Assembly (NCBI RefSeq): GCF_030733685.1
Contig: NZ_JASHIM010000001.1
Location: 124,001-188,000 of the forward strand
Source: Roseovarius sp. MMSF_3281
GTDB taxonomy: Bacteria; Pseudomonadota; Alphaproteobacteria; Rhodobacterales; Rhodobacteraceae
DNA length: 64,000 nt
Direction: 5' to 3'
In this document: positions 41,361 through 52,633 of the stretch, piece by piece
Layout: each line of letters opens with the position of its first letter
Numbering within the stretch: position 1 is the stretch's first letter
Notes under the pieces: model-generated
The model's input: the letters and a program-made list of their open reading frames with translations, nothing else
Databases searched by the model: none
Told to the model about the DNA's origin: nothing
Position numbers and translations under genes: made by a program

Positions 41361-41896
41361 CGATGGAAATACCGATCAATCAACCGATGATCGAGGGTGA
41401 TCGTTTTGACTTGCGGCCTTTGCGGGCCTCGGATGAAGGCTTGATCGAGCTTTACGCCGGCGACGAGCGGGTTGCCGCTATGACCTCGTCGATCCCGCAC
41501 CCTTTGCCGCCCGGCACGACCGAAGCCTTTGTCGCCCGTGCCCAGGCCGCTGACCGGGTTGAAGATGTCTGGGCCATGGATGGCACCAAGCAAGGCGGGC
41601 CCGAGGTCATGGGCGTGATCAGCCTCAAGCGTATTGAGCAGGGCCAATCCGAAGTCGGGTATTGGGTGGCACCCGCATTCTGGAATACCGGCGTGGCCTC
41701 ATCCGCGCTTGAGGCATTGCTCAGCGCCAACCCGCACGCCTGCCGGACCTTTTTCGCCACCGTTTTTCAGGATAACCCGGCTTCGGCACGGGTTTTGACC
41801 AACGGTGGTTTCGCCTATCTTGGCGATGCCGAAACCTTCTCGGTTGCGCGGGGGGCCAAGGTGCCCACCTGGACCTATAGCCGCAAAGTGGATTGA
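41357..41896 (+). CDS. GNAT acetyltransferase (RimJ/RimL-like)
   Basis: A 179-residue protein of the GNAT family: FDLRPLRASDEGLIELYAG at the start, VMGVISLKRI, VGYWVAPAFWNTGVASSALEALL (acetyl-CoA loop region, with the usual QxxGxG partly changed), and NPASARVLTNGGF near the end. It may acetylate an amino group of a protein, amino acid or small molecule. Its ATG overlaps the LysE stop, so the two are coupled; the pair may detoxify or export one compound. Confidence 0.85.
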   Translation: MTMEIPINQPMIEGDRFDLRPLRASDEGLIELYAGDERVAAMTSSIPHPLPPGTTEAFVARAQAADRVEDVWAMDGTKQGGPEVMGVISLKRIEQGQSEVGYWVAPAFWNTGVASSALEALLSANPHACRTFFATVFQDNPASARVLTNGGFAYLGDAETFSVARGAKVPTWTYSRKVD

Positions 41897-41918
41897 GGCC
41901 GGCACGGCCTTTGCGTAA

Positions 41919-44059
<2,141 letters not shown>

Positions 44060-44080
44060 ATGATTTGACAGGATTGAACG

Positions 44081-45346
44081 ATGAAAGACCTTGAAAACAT
44101 CCCCGCCCTGATGGCCGAAATTGGAAGGCGCGCCCGCGCGGCTTCTGCTGAATTGGCGGTGGCCAGTGCTGACGCAAAGAAAGCCGCGCTTGAGGCGGCT
44201 GCCGATGCGGTTTGGGCCCGCCGCGCCGAGATTATCGAGGCCAATACCAAGGATCTGGAGTTCGGCCGCGACAAGGGCCTGTCGGATGCCATGATGGACC
44301 GGCTGTTGCTCAACGAGGACCGCATTCTGGGAATCTGCGACGGGCTGCGCGCCGTGGCGGCGCAAGACGACCCGGTGGGCGAGGTTTTGGCCGAATGGGA
44401 TATGGACAGCGGCTTGCACATCCGCCGCGTCCGCACGCCTTTGGGGGTGATCGGGGTGATCTATGAAAGCCGTCCGAATGTTACCGCCGATGCCGGCGCG
44501 CTGTGCCTCAAGTCAGGTAATGCGGTGATCCTGCGCGGTGGTTCGGAAAGCTTCCATTCCTCAGGGGCGATCCATGCCTGTTTGGTCGAAGGGCTTAAAT
44601 CCGCGGGTTTGCCCGAAGAGTCCGTGCAACTGGTGCCCACCCGCGACCGCGCGGCGGTTTCCGAGATGCTGACAATGACCGATTTTATCGATGTCATCGT
44701 GCCGCGTGGCGGCAAGGGCCTTGTGGGGCTGGTTCAGCGTGAGGCGCGGGTGCCCGTCTTTGCCCATCTCGAAGGTATCGTGCACATCTATCTTGATAAG
44801 GACGCCGACCCTCAGAAGGCCCTGGACGTTGTGATGAACGCGAAAACGCGGCGCACGGGCATTTGCGGCGCGGTGGAATGTCTTTTGATCCACAAGGATG
44901 TGGTCGACACCATCGGTCAGGGCCTGATCCGTGCGCTGATGGACGCGGGCGTTGAAGTGCGTGCCGACGCGGCGCTTCAGGCGATCGAAGGCACCCAAGC
45001 GGCCAGCGATAACGATTGGGGATGTGAATACCTGGACAAGATCATCGCGGCCAAGGTGGTCGAAAATATCGACGATGCGATCGGCCATATCCGAACCCAT
45101 CATTCGCAGCATACCGATTGCATCATCACCGAAAATGATGCCGCCGCCGGCCAGTTCTTTGCCCGGTTGGATAGTGCGATCCTGATGCGCAATGTCTCGA
45201 CCCAGTTTGCCGATGGTGGCGAGTTTGGCATGGGGGCTGAGATTGGCATCGCCACGGGTAAAATGCACGCCCGCGGCCCGGTGGGCGCGGCGCAATTAAC
45301 CAGTTTCAAGTATCTGGTCGAAGGTGACGGGGCGGTGCGGGGTTAA
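44081..45346 (+). CDS. proA: Gamma-glutamyl phosphate reductase
   Basis: A 421-residue NADPH-dependent enzyme of the aldehyde-dehydrogenase superfamily. It contains [35 protein letters not shown], the catalytic cysteine in [13 protein letters not shown] and [13 protein letters not shown]. It makes glutamate-5-semialdehyde for proline. Its end overlaps the stop of the convergent chpT gene by 4 bases. Confidence 0.97.
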   Translation: MKDLENIPALMAEIGRRARAASAELAVASADAKKAALEAAADAVWARRAEIIEANTKDLEFGRDKGLSDAMMDRLLLNEDRILGICDGLRAVAAQDDPVGEVLAEWDMDSGLHIRRVRTPLGVIGVIYESRPNVTADAGALCLKSGNAVILRGGSESFHSSGAIHACLVEGLKSAGLPEESVQLVPTRDRAAVSEMLTMTDFIDVIVPRGGKGLVGLVQREARVPVFAHLEGIVHIYLDKDADPQKALDVVMNAKTRRTGICGAVECLLIHKDVVDTIGQGLIRALMDAGVEVRADAALQAIEGTQAASDNDWGCEYLDKIIAAKVVENIDDAIGHIRTHHSQHTDCIITENDAAAGQFFARLDSAILMRNVSTQFADGGEFGMGAEIGIATGKMHARGPVGAAQLTSFKYLVEGDGAVRG

Positions 45347-45939
45347 AGCGCCAGGCTGACCTTGGCGTCGCCCATATGACAGCGGCAGGTCTTGCCGCGC
45401 TGTGCCAGAAAGTGCGGCAGAAGCGCGAACTGCACATGCGCCGGGGCAAGATCGCAATCGGGGTAAGAGCGTTGCAGGTTTTCCCATAGGTTTGCATCTG
45501 GTGAAACCCGCGCGCCCGTGGCCTCAAGCAGCCAGCCCTCTGCGCCGGTGGAAACCCGTATCGTGCCGCCTTGGGGCAAGGCCTCTTCGCAGCACAAAAG
45601 CCCCAGAATAAGAGCCTGGGCATCGTGGCGGGGCAGGTCCGGTGGGCTGGGCCAATCCACCGTCAATCGGCTTTGCTCATAGACATCGCGCAGGATCGCA
45701 GCGATCTCTTGACCGCTTGTTATCTGGTCTTCCGTGGCCTGCCCGAAGGCCAGTCGAAACAGGCGGATACGGGCATTGGCATTGGCCGCGCTTTCATTGA
45801 CCAGGTCAAGTTCGGGGCCTGTCCCACCGGCCATCGACATCAGTTCAAGCCCATTGGTCACGGCGCCGATCGGACTACTTAAGTCGTGACAAATGCGCGA
45901 CCCTATCAGCGCGGCAAGGTTATCTATATGCTGGCCCAT
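45343..45939 (-). CDS. chpT: Histidine phosphotransferase ChpT
   Basis: A 198-residue dimeric phosphotransferase with the histidine-kinase-like DHp helix [20 protein letters not shown] (phospho-acceptor H18) and a degenerate ATPase-like C-terminal half. In alphaproteobacteria ChpT passes phosphate from CckA to CtrA and CpdR, controlling cell cycle, motility and gene transfer agent genes. The start at 45939 is supported by AAGGA upstream. It diverges from the small DUF3553 gene with 39 bases between. Confidence 0.87.
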   Translation of the reverse strand: MGQHIDNLAALIGSRICHDLSSPIGAVTNGLELMSMAGGTGPELDLVNESAANANARIRLFRLAFGQATEDQITSGQEIAAILRDVYEQSRLTVDWPSPPDLPRHDAQALILGLLCCEEALPQGGTIRVSTGAEGWLLEATGARVSPDANLWENLQRSYPDCDLAPAHVQFALLPHFLAQRGKTCRCHMGDAKVSLAL

Positions 45940-45978
45940 GACGGTCCTTTCAGACAAGGCGAATGCGTTGTGACGAAC

Positions 45979-46155
45979 ATGAACTCGATACTCGAACCCG
46001 GGATGCTGGTGCGCCACCCGACGCAATCCGATTGGGGAACCGGGCAGGTCCAATCGAACATCGCGGGAAAGGTGACGGTGAATTTTCCCGATCACGGCAA
46101 GGTCGTGATCGACGGGGCCCGCGTGGAACTGATACCGGTCTTTGATGACCGATGA
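45979..46155 (+). CDS. Small DUF3553-family protein
   Basis: A 58-residue protein (MNSILEPGMLVRHPTQSDWG ... KVTVNFPDHGKVVIDG) with a compact beta-barrel pattern like small SH3/Tudor-type domains of the DUF3553 family. It may bind RNA polymerase or DNA, as related barrels in CarD or UvrD do, but its function is not known. A GTG at 45970 could add three residues. Confidence 0.75.
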   Translation: MNSILEPGMLVRHPTQSDWGTGQVQSNIAGKVTVNFPDHGKVVIDGARVELIPVFDDR

Positions 46156-46272
46156 GAGTTACTAGAGCGTTAACACAACCTTGGGGTGTTTGAAAGATAT
46201 CGCGGGCGGAGCGTTGCCAAGGCAGGTCGCTCTGCATAAAACGCCGTTAAGACAATGGGTTGAGGGGCGGGC

Positions 46273-47037
46273 ATGAATGCTGTGCCAGATTTTCGGGTGA
46301 AACTTGCCGAGACCGAAGACGAGATGCGGGCGGCGCAGCGTCTTCGTTATCGCGTGTTCGTTGAGGAATTGGGCGGTGATGGCCCTTTGGTGGATCACGA
46401 CGCGGGGCTTGAGCAGGATCGGTTTGATCCGTTTTTCGACCACCTTCTTTTGTTGGATGACACAAAAAATGGCGCAGTTGTAGGGGTTTACCGCCTGTTG
46501 CGCGATGATCAGGCCAAACATGCTGGGCAGTTTTATTCCGAAGATGAGTATGACCTTTCGGTGCTCAGGTCCTCGGGGCGGAGGTTGATGGAATTGGGGC
46601 GCTCTTGCCTGGATGCGAAATACCGCGGTGGGGCGGCGATGTTTCACCTTTGGCAGGGTTTGGCGCGCTATGTTGCTGATCACAATATAGAAATTCTGTT
46701 CGGCGTGGCCAGTTTCCATGGAACGGATGCGGCCGATTTGGCTGAACCATTGTCCATGCTGCATCATAACCACCTTGCGCCCGAGGCGCTTCGTGTCTGT
46801 GCCAAAGGTTCAAGTTTTCAGGATATGAACCTGATATCAAACGATAAATTAAATCGGCCTTCCGCCATGAAACAGGTTCCGGCCTTGATCAAGGCCTATC
46901 TGAGGTTGGGCGGTTACGTGGGAGAGGGCGCATTTGTGGATCACGCGTTCAATACGACGGATGTTTGCCTTGTGATGGACAGCAAGCGTATGTCGAAAAA
47001 GCAAAAAAACATTTATTCCAAAGGGGTTGCCGGGTGA
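46273..47037 (+). CDS. olsB: Ornithine N-acyltransferase (lyso-ornithine lipid synthase)
   Basis: A 254-residue GNAT-fold protein: EMRAAQRLRYRVFVEELGGD, RLMELGRSCLDAKYRGGAAM, IEILFGVASFHGTDAADLAE and PALIKAYLRLGGYVGEGAFV. OlsB joins a 3-hydroxyacyl chain to ornithine, giving lyso-ornithine lipid. The adjacent O-acyltransferase gene (olsA) overlaps by 4 bases and completes the pathway, which supports this assignment over the paralog at 26590. GAGGGGCGGGC precedes the ATG. Confidence 0.9.
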   Translation: MNAVPDFRVKLAETEDEMRAAQRLRYRVFVEELGGDGPLVDHDAGLEQDRFDPFFDHLLLLDDTKNGAVVGVYRLLRDDQAKHAGQFYSEDEYDLSVLRSSGRRLMELGRSCLDAKYRGGAAMFHLWQGLARYVADHNIEILFGVASFHGTDAADLAEPLSMLHHNHLAPEALRVCAKGSSFQDMNLISNDKLNRPSAMKQVPALIKAYLRLGGYVGEGAFVDHAFNTTDVCLVMDSKRMSKKQKNIYSKGVAG

Positions 47038-47870
47038 ACTCAACGTGGAGCCCGGACGATGAACCCCTCGTGGCCCCGATCACGCCGGCAGGTTGGGGGC
47101 GCTTGATGCTTCGAGGCGCGGCTCTGAGCATCGTGATTGGATTAAGTGTTGTCCTTATGGGATTGATTAGACTTGTAGAAAAACCCGTTTATGGTGTTAG
47201 CCGCCCTTGGACGCCATGGATTACCCAATGGGTTTGCCGCAGTGCCTTTGCAATCTTGGGTATGCAGCATGAAACGCAAGGTGTGCGCATGACGCGGCCC
47301 GGCGCGGTGGTGTCTAACCATGTGTCATGGTTGGATATTTTCGCGCTCAATGCGCGCAAGCGGATCTATTTCGTTTCGAAATCCGAAGTGGCCGGTTGGC
47401 CCGGAATCGGGCTTTTGGCGAAAATTACCGGGACGGTGTTCATTGCGCGGGATCCGAGACAGGCGAAACATCAGCAGGAGGTGTTTGAAGAGCGTCTTTT
47501 AGCAGGTCACAAACTGTTGTTTTTTCCGGAAGGCACCTCGACAGATGGGATGCGGGTTTTACCATTTAAATCAACGCTTTTTCAGGCGTTCTTCACCCGG
47601 GAATTGCGGCATGAATTGCATATCCAACCGGTCACGGTGGTCTATACGGCACCCGCAGGTGAGGATGCGCGGTTTTACGGCTGGTGGGGGGCGATGGAAT
47701 TTGGCCCGCACCTTGCGAAAATGCTGGCGGCCAAGCGGCATGGTTCTGTGAAAATTATTTATCATCAACCGGTTAAGGTGGATGACTTCCCCAATCGCAA
47801 GGTCTTGGCCGCGCATGTGGAAGGGGTGGTCCGGGGCGGTATGCCAAGGGACCGGCAAATTTCTGGATAA
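47034..47870 (+). CDS. olsA: Lyso-ornithine lipid O-acyltransferase
   Basis: A 278-residue membrane-bound acyltransferase of the PlsC family. One N-terminal membrane helix (about 25-48) precedes the catalytic NHVSWLD (H-x4-D, near 95) and the substrate motif FFPEGTSTDG near 165. It adds the second acyl chain to lyso-ornithine lipid and may also act in phosphatidate synthesis. The start is a GTG overlapping the olsB stop (GTGA). Confidence 0.9.
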   Translation: MNSTWSPDDEPLVAPITPAGWGRLMLRGAALSIVIGLSVVLMGLIRLVEKPVYGVSRPWTPWITQWVCRSAFAILGMQHETQGVRMTRPGAVVSNHVSWLDIFALNARKRIYFVSKSEVAGWPGIGLLAKITGTVFIARDPRQAKHQQEVFEERLLAGHKLLFFPEGTSTDGMRVLPFKSTLFQAFFTRELRHELHIQPVTVVYTAPAGEDARFYGWWGAMEFGPHLAKMLAAKRHGSVKIIYHQPVKVDDFPNRKVLAAHVEGVVRGGMPRDRQISG

Positions 47871-47950
47871 GTCGTACGAGTCGTACGCTTACCCCGGCAT
47901 TTTCGTACGAAAATCACGGTGGCGCGAAACCAGGTCGTACGAGTCGTACG
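47871..47950. repeat. Cluster of TCGTACGA palindromes between convergent genes
   Basis: Five CGTACG cores lie in 78 bases: a 17-base block GTCGTACGAGTCGTACG at 47871-47887 and again, identical, at 47934-47950, with a perfect 16-base palindrome ATTTTCGTACGAAAAT between them (47899-47914). In the blocks the cores are 9 bases apart. The cluster fills the gap between the olsA stop and the ThiE-like stop. It may be a protein-binding array or a termination structure. Confidence 0.8.
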
Positions 47951-47959
47951 AAACGCGCC

Positions 47960-48583
47960 TTACCCCTGCATCGCCGTGATCAGGTCACCCAATCTTGCGG
48001 CGGGGTCGTCGGCCTGCCAAATCTCATCACCCAGCCCGAAGAAATCGGTGACCGGGGCGAGGCTGCGCACGAGGTGTTCATCAAGCGCGCCTTCGGCCAC
48101 CACGGGCAGTTCGATCATTTGGCTCCACCAGTCAAACAGATCTGCCGGGGCCTGCTCGCCATCGTTCAGGGTCGATGCGCCCACCGGGCCAAAGCTGATG
48201 TAATCGGCCCCGGCCTCACCGGCATTCATGCCGTCATGCTGCGAGGCGCCGCAGTAAGCGCCGACGATGGCGTCATTACCCAGTTCCTTGCGCGCCTTGC
48301 GGACCGAGCGCGCGCCATCGATCAGATGCACCCCATCAAGCCCCAGACGATCCACCAGCAGGATATGGCTTTCGATCACCAGCGCGATATCGCGGGCATG
48401 GGTCACCTCGCGGCAGGCATCGGCGGCGCGGCAAATGGCATCCTCGTCACGGGTGGCCAAGGCAAGGCGGACACAGGCCACGTCATGCGCATCAAGAACC
48501 TGCGATAACACGTTGGGAAAGCGTGATAATTCAACCTCGGGCGGGGTGATCAGGTAAATCTGCGGCTGCTCGTCTTGTGCCAT
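47960..48583 (-). CDS. Thiamine-phosphate synthase-like protein
   Basis: A 207-residue TIM-barrel protein with ThiE-like landmarks: IYLITPPEVEL at the start, LVDRLGLDGVHLIDGARSVRKA, and GADYISFGPVGAS. Compared with standard ThiE the GxS phosphate loop reads GAYCGASQHDG and the Lys/Asp set is altered, so the reaction may differ. No other thi genes are near. AGGAGG precedes the ATG at 48583. Could be a paralog of unknown substrate. Confidence 0.7.
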   Translation of the reverse strand: MAQDEQPQIYLITPPEVELSRFPNVLSQVLDAHDVACVRLALATRDEDAICRAADACREVTHARDIALVIESHILLVDRLGLDGVHLIDGARSVRKARKELGNDAIVGAYCGASQHDGMNAGEAGADYISFGPVGASTLNDGEQAPADLFDWWSQMIELPVVAEGALDEHLVRSLAPVTDFFGLGDEIWQADDPAARLGDLITAMQG

Positions 48584-48715
48584 GTCTTGAGGCCTCCTGA
48601 GGATGGTTCCCGCCCTATAGCCGGGATTGCGGCCTGCGTCCATCTTTGGCTTGGGTAACCGGATTTTAACCCGCCCCGGTCTATACCGAGGCGAGAAACA
48701 AACCAGACGGAGGTG

Positions 48716-50323
48716 CTAAACCATCATTTCCTTGGTCGCCGAAAGGGTGATGTCGGGGTAATCCCGTTCCACCCGGTCGATATCCCATTGCAGGCGGGTA
48801 AGGTAGACAACATCGCCATCGTGATCGTGGCTGATGTGCTGTTTGTTCGCCTCGGTGAATTTTTCGACGGCTGCCTTTTCGCCCGTGACCCAGCGGGCCG
48901 AGGTGAATTGCGAGGCTTCGAACCGCACCGGCAGGCCGTATTCCATCTCGATCCGGCTGCCCAGCACTTCGAATTGCAGCGCGCCCACGACGCCCACGAT
49001 AAAGCCCGAACCGAAAGCGGGTTTGAAAACCTTGGCCGCGCCTTCCTCGGCGAATTGCATGAGGGCCTTTTCAAGATGCTTGGCCTTCATCGGGTCGCCC
49101 GCACGGGCCGATTGCAGAAGCTCCGGCGCGAAAGAGGGGATGCCGCTGACGCGCAGGGCCTCGCCCTCGGTCAATGTGTCGCCGATGCGCAATTGCCCGT
49201 GGTTGGGGATGCCGATGATATCCCCGGCCCAGGCCTCATCGGCCAGTTCGCGATCGGAGGCAAGGAAAAGCACGGGGTTGGAAACCGCCATGGGCTTCTT
49301 GGTGCGCACATGGGTCAGTTTCATGCCGCGCTTGAAGTGCCCCGAGGCCATGCGGACAAAGGCCACGCGGTCGCGGTGCTTTGGGTCCATGTTGGCCTGC
49401 ACCTTGAAGACAAAGCCCGAGACCTTCTTTTCCTCGGGCGAGATTTGCCGGGGCGAGGCGCTTTGCGGTTGCGGCTCGGGGCCATAGGCGCCGATGCCAT
49501 CCATCAGTTCCTTGACGCCGAAAGAGTTGATGGCCGAGCCGAACCAGATCGGCGTCATATGCCCTTCGAGCACCGATTGCGGGTTGAGGGTTGGCAGCAG
49601 TTCGCGCGCCATCTCAACCTCTTCGCGCAATTGTTCCAGCAAATGCGCGGGGATGTTCTCGGCCAGCTTGGGGTCGTCCAGCCCTTCGATCTTGATGGAT
49701 TCGGCCACCTTGTTGCGGTCGGCGCGATCCATCAGTTCCAGCCGATCATTGAGCATGTCGTAACAGCCCAGAAAATCGCGGCCCACGCCGATGGGCCAGC
49801 TGGCCGGTGTGACGTCGATCGCAAGGTTTTCCTGAATTTCGTCGATGATCTCGAAGGTGTCGCGGCTTTCGCGGTCCATCTTGTTACAGAAGGTCAGGAT
49901 CGGCAGATCGCGCAGGCGGCAGACCTCGAACAGTTTCCGTGTCTGGGATTCGACGCCTTTCGCCCCGTCGATCACCATGACGGCGGCATCGACGGCGGTG
50001 AGGGTGCGATAGGTATCCTCCGAGAAATCCGAGTGACCCGGCGTATCGACCAGGTTAAAGCGGAAGTTATTGAAATCAAAGGACATCGCCGAGGCAGAGA
50101 CCGAAATACCCCGGTCTTTTTCCATCTGCATGTAATCCGAACGGGTGCGCCGCGCCTCGCCCTTGGCGCGCACCTGGCCCGCCATCTGGATGGCGCCGCC
50201 GTAAAGCAGGAATTTTTCGGTCAGGGTGGTCTTGCCGGCATCAGGGTGGCTGATGATGGCAAAGGTACGCCGCCGCGCGATTTCGGGCGGCAGATCGGGG
50301 CGGTTATGGGCGGTATCCAACAT
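48716..50323 (-). CDS. prfC: Peptide chain release factor 3
   Basis: A 535-residue translational GTPase. It has G1 SHPDAGKTTLTEKF, the switch region with RRTRSDYMQMEKDRGISVSA, DTPGHSDFSEDTYRTL and NKMDRESRDTF, and the RF3-specific C-terminal part. It recycles RF1/RF2 after termination. The start at 50323 gives the usual MLDTAHNRPDLPPEIARRRT; there is no strong ribosome site. It lies after the Hint gene in the same direction. Confidence 0.94.
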   Translation of the reverse strand: MLDTAHNRPDLPPEIARRRTFAIISHPDAGKTTLTEKFLLYGGAIQMAGQVRAKGEARRTRSDYMQMEKDRGISVSASAMSFDFNNFRFNLVDTPGHSDFSEDTYRTLTAVDAAVMVIDGAKGVESQTRKLFEVCRLRDLPILTFCNKMDRESRDTFEIIDEIQENLAIDVTPASWPIGVGRDFLGCYDMLNDRLELMDRADRNKVAESIKIEGLDDPKLAENIPAHLLEQLREEVEMARELLPTLNPQSVLEGHMTPIWFGSAINSFGVKELMDGIGAYGPEPQPQSASPRQISPEEKKVSGFVFKVQANMDPKHRDRVAFVRMASGHFKRGMKLTHVRTKKPMAVSNPVLFLASDRELADEAWAGDIIGIPNHGQLRIGDTLTEGEALRVSGIPSFAPELLQSARAGDPMKAKHLEKALMQFAEEGAAKVFKPAFGSGFIVGVVGALQFEVLGSRIEMEYGLPVRFEASQFTSARWVTGEKAAVEKFTEANKQHISHDHDGDVVYLTRLQWDIDRVERDYPDITLSATKEMMV

Positions 50324-50490
50324 GGATGCGCATATAGAGCGGCGGGCAGGGCGGTGCAATACGAGGGGATGATTTGGCCTGTTTACGCACCGTATCTGCC
50401 GGGTTTGCCTTCCCGGGGTCGGGCGCGGCCCTTCTTCAACCGAGACCGGATTTTCCTGAAACCGGATTGGACGGCGCGGGCCGCGCGGCC

Positions 50491-51504
50491 TTACCGCGTC
50501 GAGGCGCGCTTGAGCAGTTTCGCCGCGTCGGTGTGGTTCAGCAAAGCCTCGGTCACCTCGAAATCCCTGCGCACGCGGTTGTCGTGGCCGGGCAGGGCTT
50601 GGGCGAGTTTCTCCGACAGGTCCTCGGGCAGGGCGGGCCTTGTGCGGGTGTCGACCAGCAGGGTTTCGGCGGCGATGCCTTCGGCATAGATGATCTGGTG
50701 CGTATCGAAGAGCAGTTGGAAATACTCGACGAATCCGCCCCCCTCCTGCACAACGGTATCGCCGTTCACAAGGTGCCGCGCACGTACCAGAACCTCGTGC
50801 CGTCCGGCGCCCAGCTCGTCGGAGCGTTGGTAGATGAAAAGCCGGTGATCGGGGCTGACCCGCAGGTCGTTGAGATTGTGCAGGGTGTCGGCCTTGATGC
50901 GGATGGGCGCGAACTCGCCCACCGCGCGCACGGTGGAGGCGCCGATCCAGCGCACCTCCTGCGGGCCGTCATCGCGGGTCAGCACCATGTCGCCAAGGGC
51001 CAGGTCTTCGATCATGCGCTGTTCGCCCGAGGCCATGGTGATATGGGTGCCCCGGGTGAAGGAGACACAGCCCACCTCGGCAAATTTGCGGCGGGCATTG
51101 TTACGGTCGATGCCGACAAGGGCATAGCCGATGCGCGGCACAAGTTCGGCCAGCGGCAGGATATAGACCTCGGCCACGCAGCCCGCATCGTCCACTTCGA
51201 CCAGCACCAGAACCTCGGTCGTCTGGCCGGTGCCCGCCATCATGGTCAGGCAGCAATCCAGGTGCAGCGCCGCGCCGGGGCGGCCGATCTCACTGCTTTC
51301 GGCGATGGTGAACCGGCCGCTTTCGTCCATCAGGACGGCCAGCCGCTCTTGCAGGGCGGTTTGATGCAATTCGTAGGTATCGCCCTGATCCAGTTCGGCG
51401 GCAAACGAGATCGGATCGCCCAGATTCGCGCCATTGACCACGGTGAAATCCACCGCTGCGTAGACAGGGATGGTTTGGGCGGGCCGGGGCGTGGTTTGTA
51501 CCAT
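50491..51504 (-). CDS. Hint (hedgehog/intein) domain protein
   Basis: A 337-residue protein. The first 145 residues have no recognised domain. From about 147 a Hint_2-type domain begins: GCVSFTRGTHITMASGEQRM, EDLALGDMVLTRDDGPQEVRWIG, VSPDHRLFIY and YFQLLFDTHQIIYAEGIAAETLL. In hedgehog and inteins the domain-opening Cys carries out self-splicing or cleavage; here it is offset by VSF from the usual CFxxGT start. Such proteins are frequent in Roseobacters, often with secretion or toxin links, none shown here. Next to no partner genes. Confidence 0.82.
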   Translation of the reverse strand: MVQTTPRPAQTIPVYAAVDFTVVNGANLGDPISFAAELDQGDTYELHQTALQERLAVLMDESGRFTIAESSEIGRPGAALHLDCCLTMMAGTGQTTEVLVLVEVDDAGCVAEVYILPLAELVPRIGYALVGIDRNNARRKFAEVGCVSFTRGTHITMASGEQRMIEDLALGDMVLTRDDGPQEVRWIGASTVRAVGEFAPIRIKADTLHNLNDLRVSPDHRLFIYQRSDELGAGRHEVLVRARHLVNGDTVVQEGGGFVEYFQLLFDTHQIIYAEGIAAETLLVDTRTRPALPEDLSEKLAQALPGHDNRVRRDFEVTEALLNHTDAAKLLKRASTR

Positions 51505-51656
51505 GGGTGTGGGGCTGTCCGTTGGGTGTATTGAACCGGTGACAAGTGCTTTAGCTTAGGATTGTGGCAGGATCGGGTCAACGTCACGGTGTTTCGCTGG
51601 CATTCTGCCCCGGGTTGCTGCTAATCGTCACGGGGAAAATGAACAGGAGAGCAACC

Positions 51657-52436
51657 ATGGATCTGGGACTTAAGGGAAAACGCGCGCTGGTTTGTGCATC
51701 GAGCAAGGGGTTGGGCCTTGGCTGTGCCCGGGCCTTGGCCGAGGCGGGGGTTGATCTTGTGATGAACGCGCGCGGGGCCGAGGCGCTGGAGGCTGCGGCC
51801 GAGGGTATTCGCGCCGATTTCGGCGTCGAGGTGACAGCCGTGGCCTGTGATGTGACCACGCCCGAGGGGCAGGCCAAGCTGCTGGAGGCGGCGGGCGCTG
51901 TCGATATCCTGGTCAACAACGCCGGCGGCCCGCCCCCGGGCATGTGGACGGATTGGGACCGCGAGGATTTCATCGCCGCGCTGGATGCCAATATGCTGAC
52001 GCCCATTGCCCTGATGAAGGCCATCGTGCCGGGGATGATGGAGCGTGGCTGGGGCCGGGTGGTCAATATTACCTCGCAAAGCGTGAAATCGCCCATTCCG
52101 GTGCTGGGCCTGTCCAACTCGGCGCGCGCCGGGCTGACGGGCTATGTCGCGGGCACCTCGCGGCAGGTGGCGGGCAAGGGCGTGACCATCAACAACCTTT
52201 TGCCGGGTATCCATGCCACCGACCGGGCCGATTCGCTGGATAAGGGCGTGGCCGAGCGCGAGGGGATTTCGATCGATGAAGCCCGGGCGCAGCGTTTCGC
52301 CACGATCCCGGCAGGGCGCTATGGCACCAAGGAAGAGTTCGGCGCCGCCTGTGCCTTCCTGTGTTCGCAGCACGCGGGCTTTATCGTGGGCCAGAACATC
52401 CTGCTGGATGGCGGCGGGGTGAACGCGACGCTGTAA
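51657..52436 (+). CDS. SDR-family oxidoreductase lacking the usual Tyr-Lys pair
   Basis: A 259-residue Rossmann protein: CASSKGLGLGCARALAEAG (nucleotide loop), DILVNNAGGPPPG, NITSQSVKSPIPVLGLSNSARAG and GQNILLDGGG. The YxxxK catalytic pair of ordinary SDRs is replaced by SNSAR, as in a known 3-oxoacyl-ACP-reductase-like subfamily. Substrate unknown. GAACAGGAGAG precedes the ATG at 51657. It is followed by a strong hairpin and an orphan ABC ATPase. Confidence 0.82.
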   Translation: MDLGLKGKRALVCASSKGLGLGCARALAEAGVDLVMNARGAEALEAAAEGIRADFGVEVTAVACDVTTPEGQAKLLEAAGAVDILVNNAGGPPPGMWTDWDREDFIAALDANMLTPIALMKAIVPGMMERGWGRVVNITSQSVKSPIPVLGLSNSARAGLTGYVAGTSRQVAGKGVTINNLLPGIHATDRADSLDKGVAEREGISIDEARAQRFATIPAGRYGTKEEFGAACAFLCSQHAGFIVGQNILLDGGGVNATL

Positions 52437-52460
52437 TCGCGCAGTGTAATCCCGAGGTGC

Positions 52461-52487
52461 GCCAAGCCCCCGACGCAGGGGCTTGGC
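52461..52487. terminator. GC-rich hairpin after the SDR gene
   Basis: GCCAAGCCCC and GGGGCTTGGC form a perfect 10-bp stem with a 7-base loop, 24 bases past the SDR stop. There is no T run after it, so termination would be weak or helped by Rho. Confidence 0.4.
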
Positions 52488-52633
52488 CCGGCCCTTGCGC
52501 TGCGCGGGGCGGTGTGAAGTGACGGCCGGCTTTGCCGGGCCGGGCAGGCGACCTTGCACGCGGCGTGCGGGGTTGCTATCTGCGCTTGAGAAAACCCGAT
52601 AAAATCAATCGGAATGACCAAGAGGCAACCCGC

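Noticed and set aside
48713-50689. 658-codon plus-strand frame opposite prfC
   Set aside because: Antisense of a conserved GTPase; no start signal or domain.
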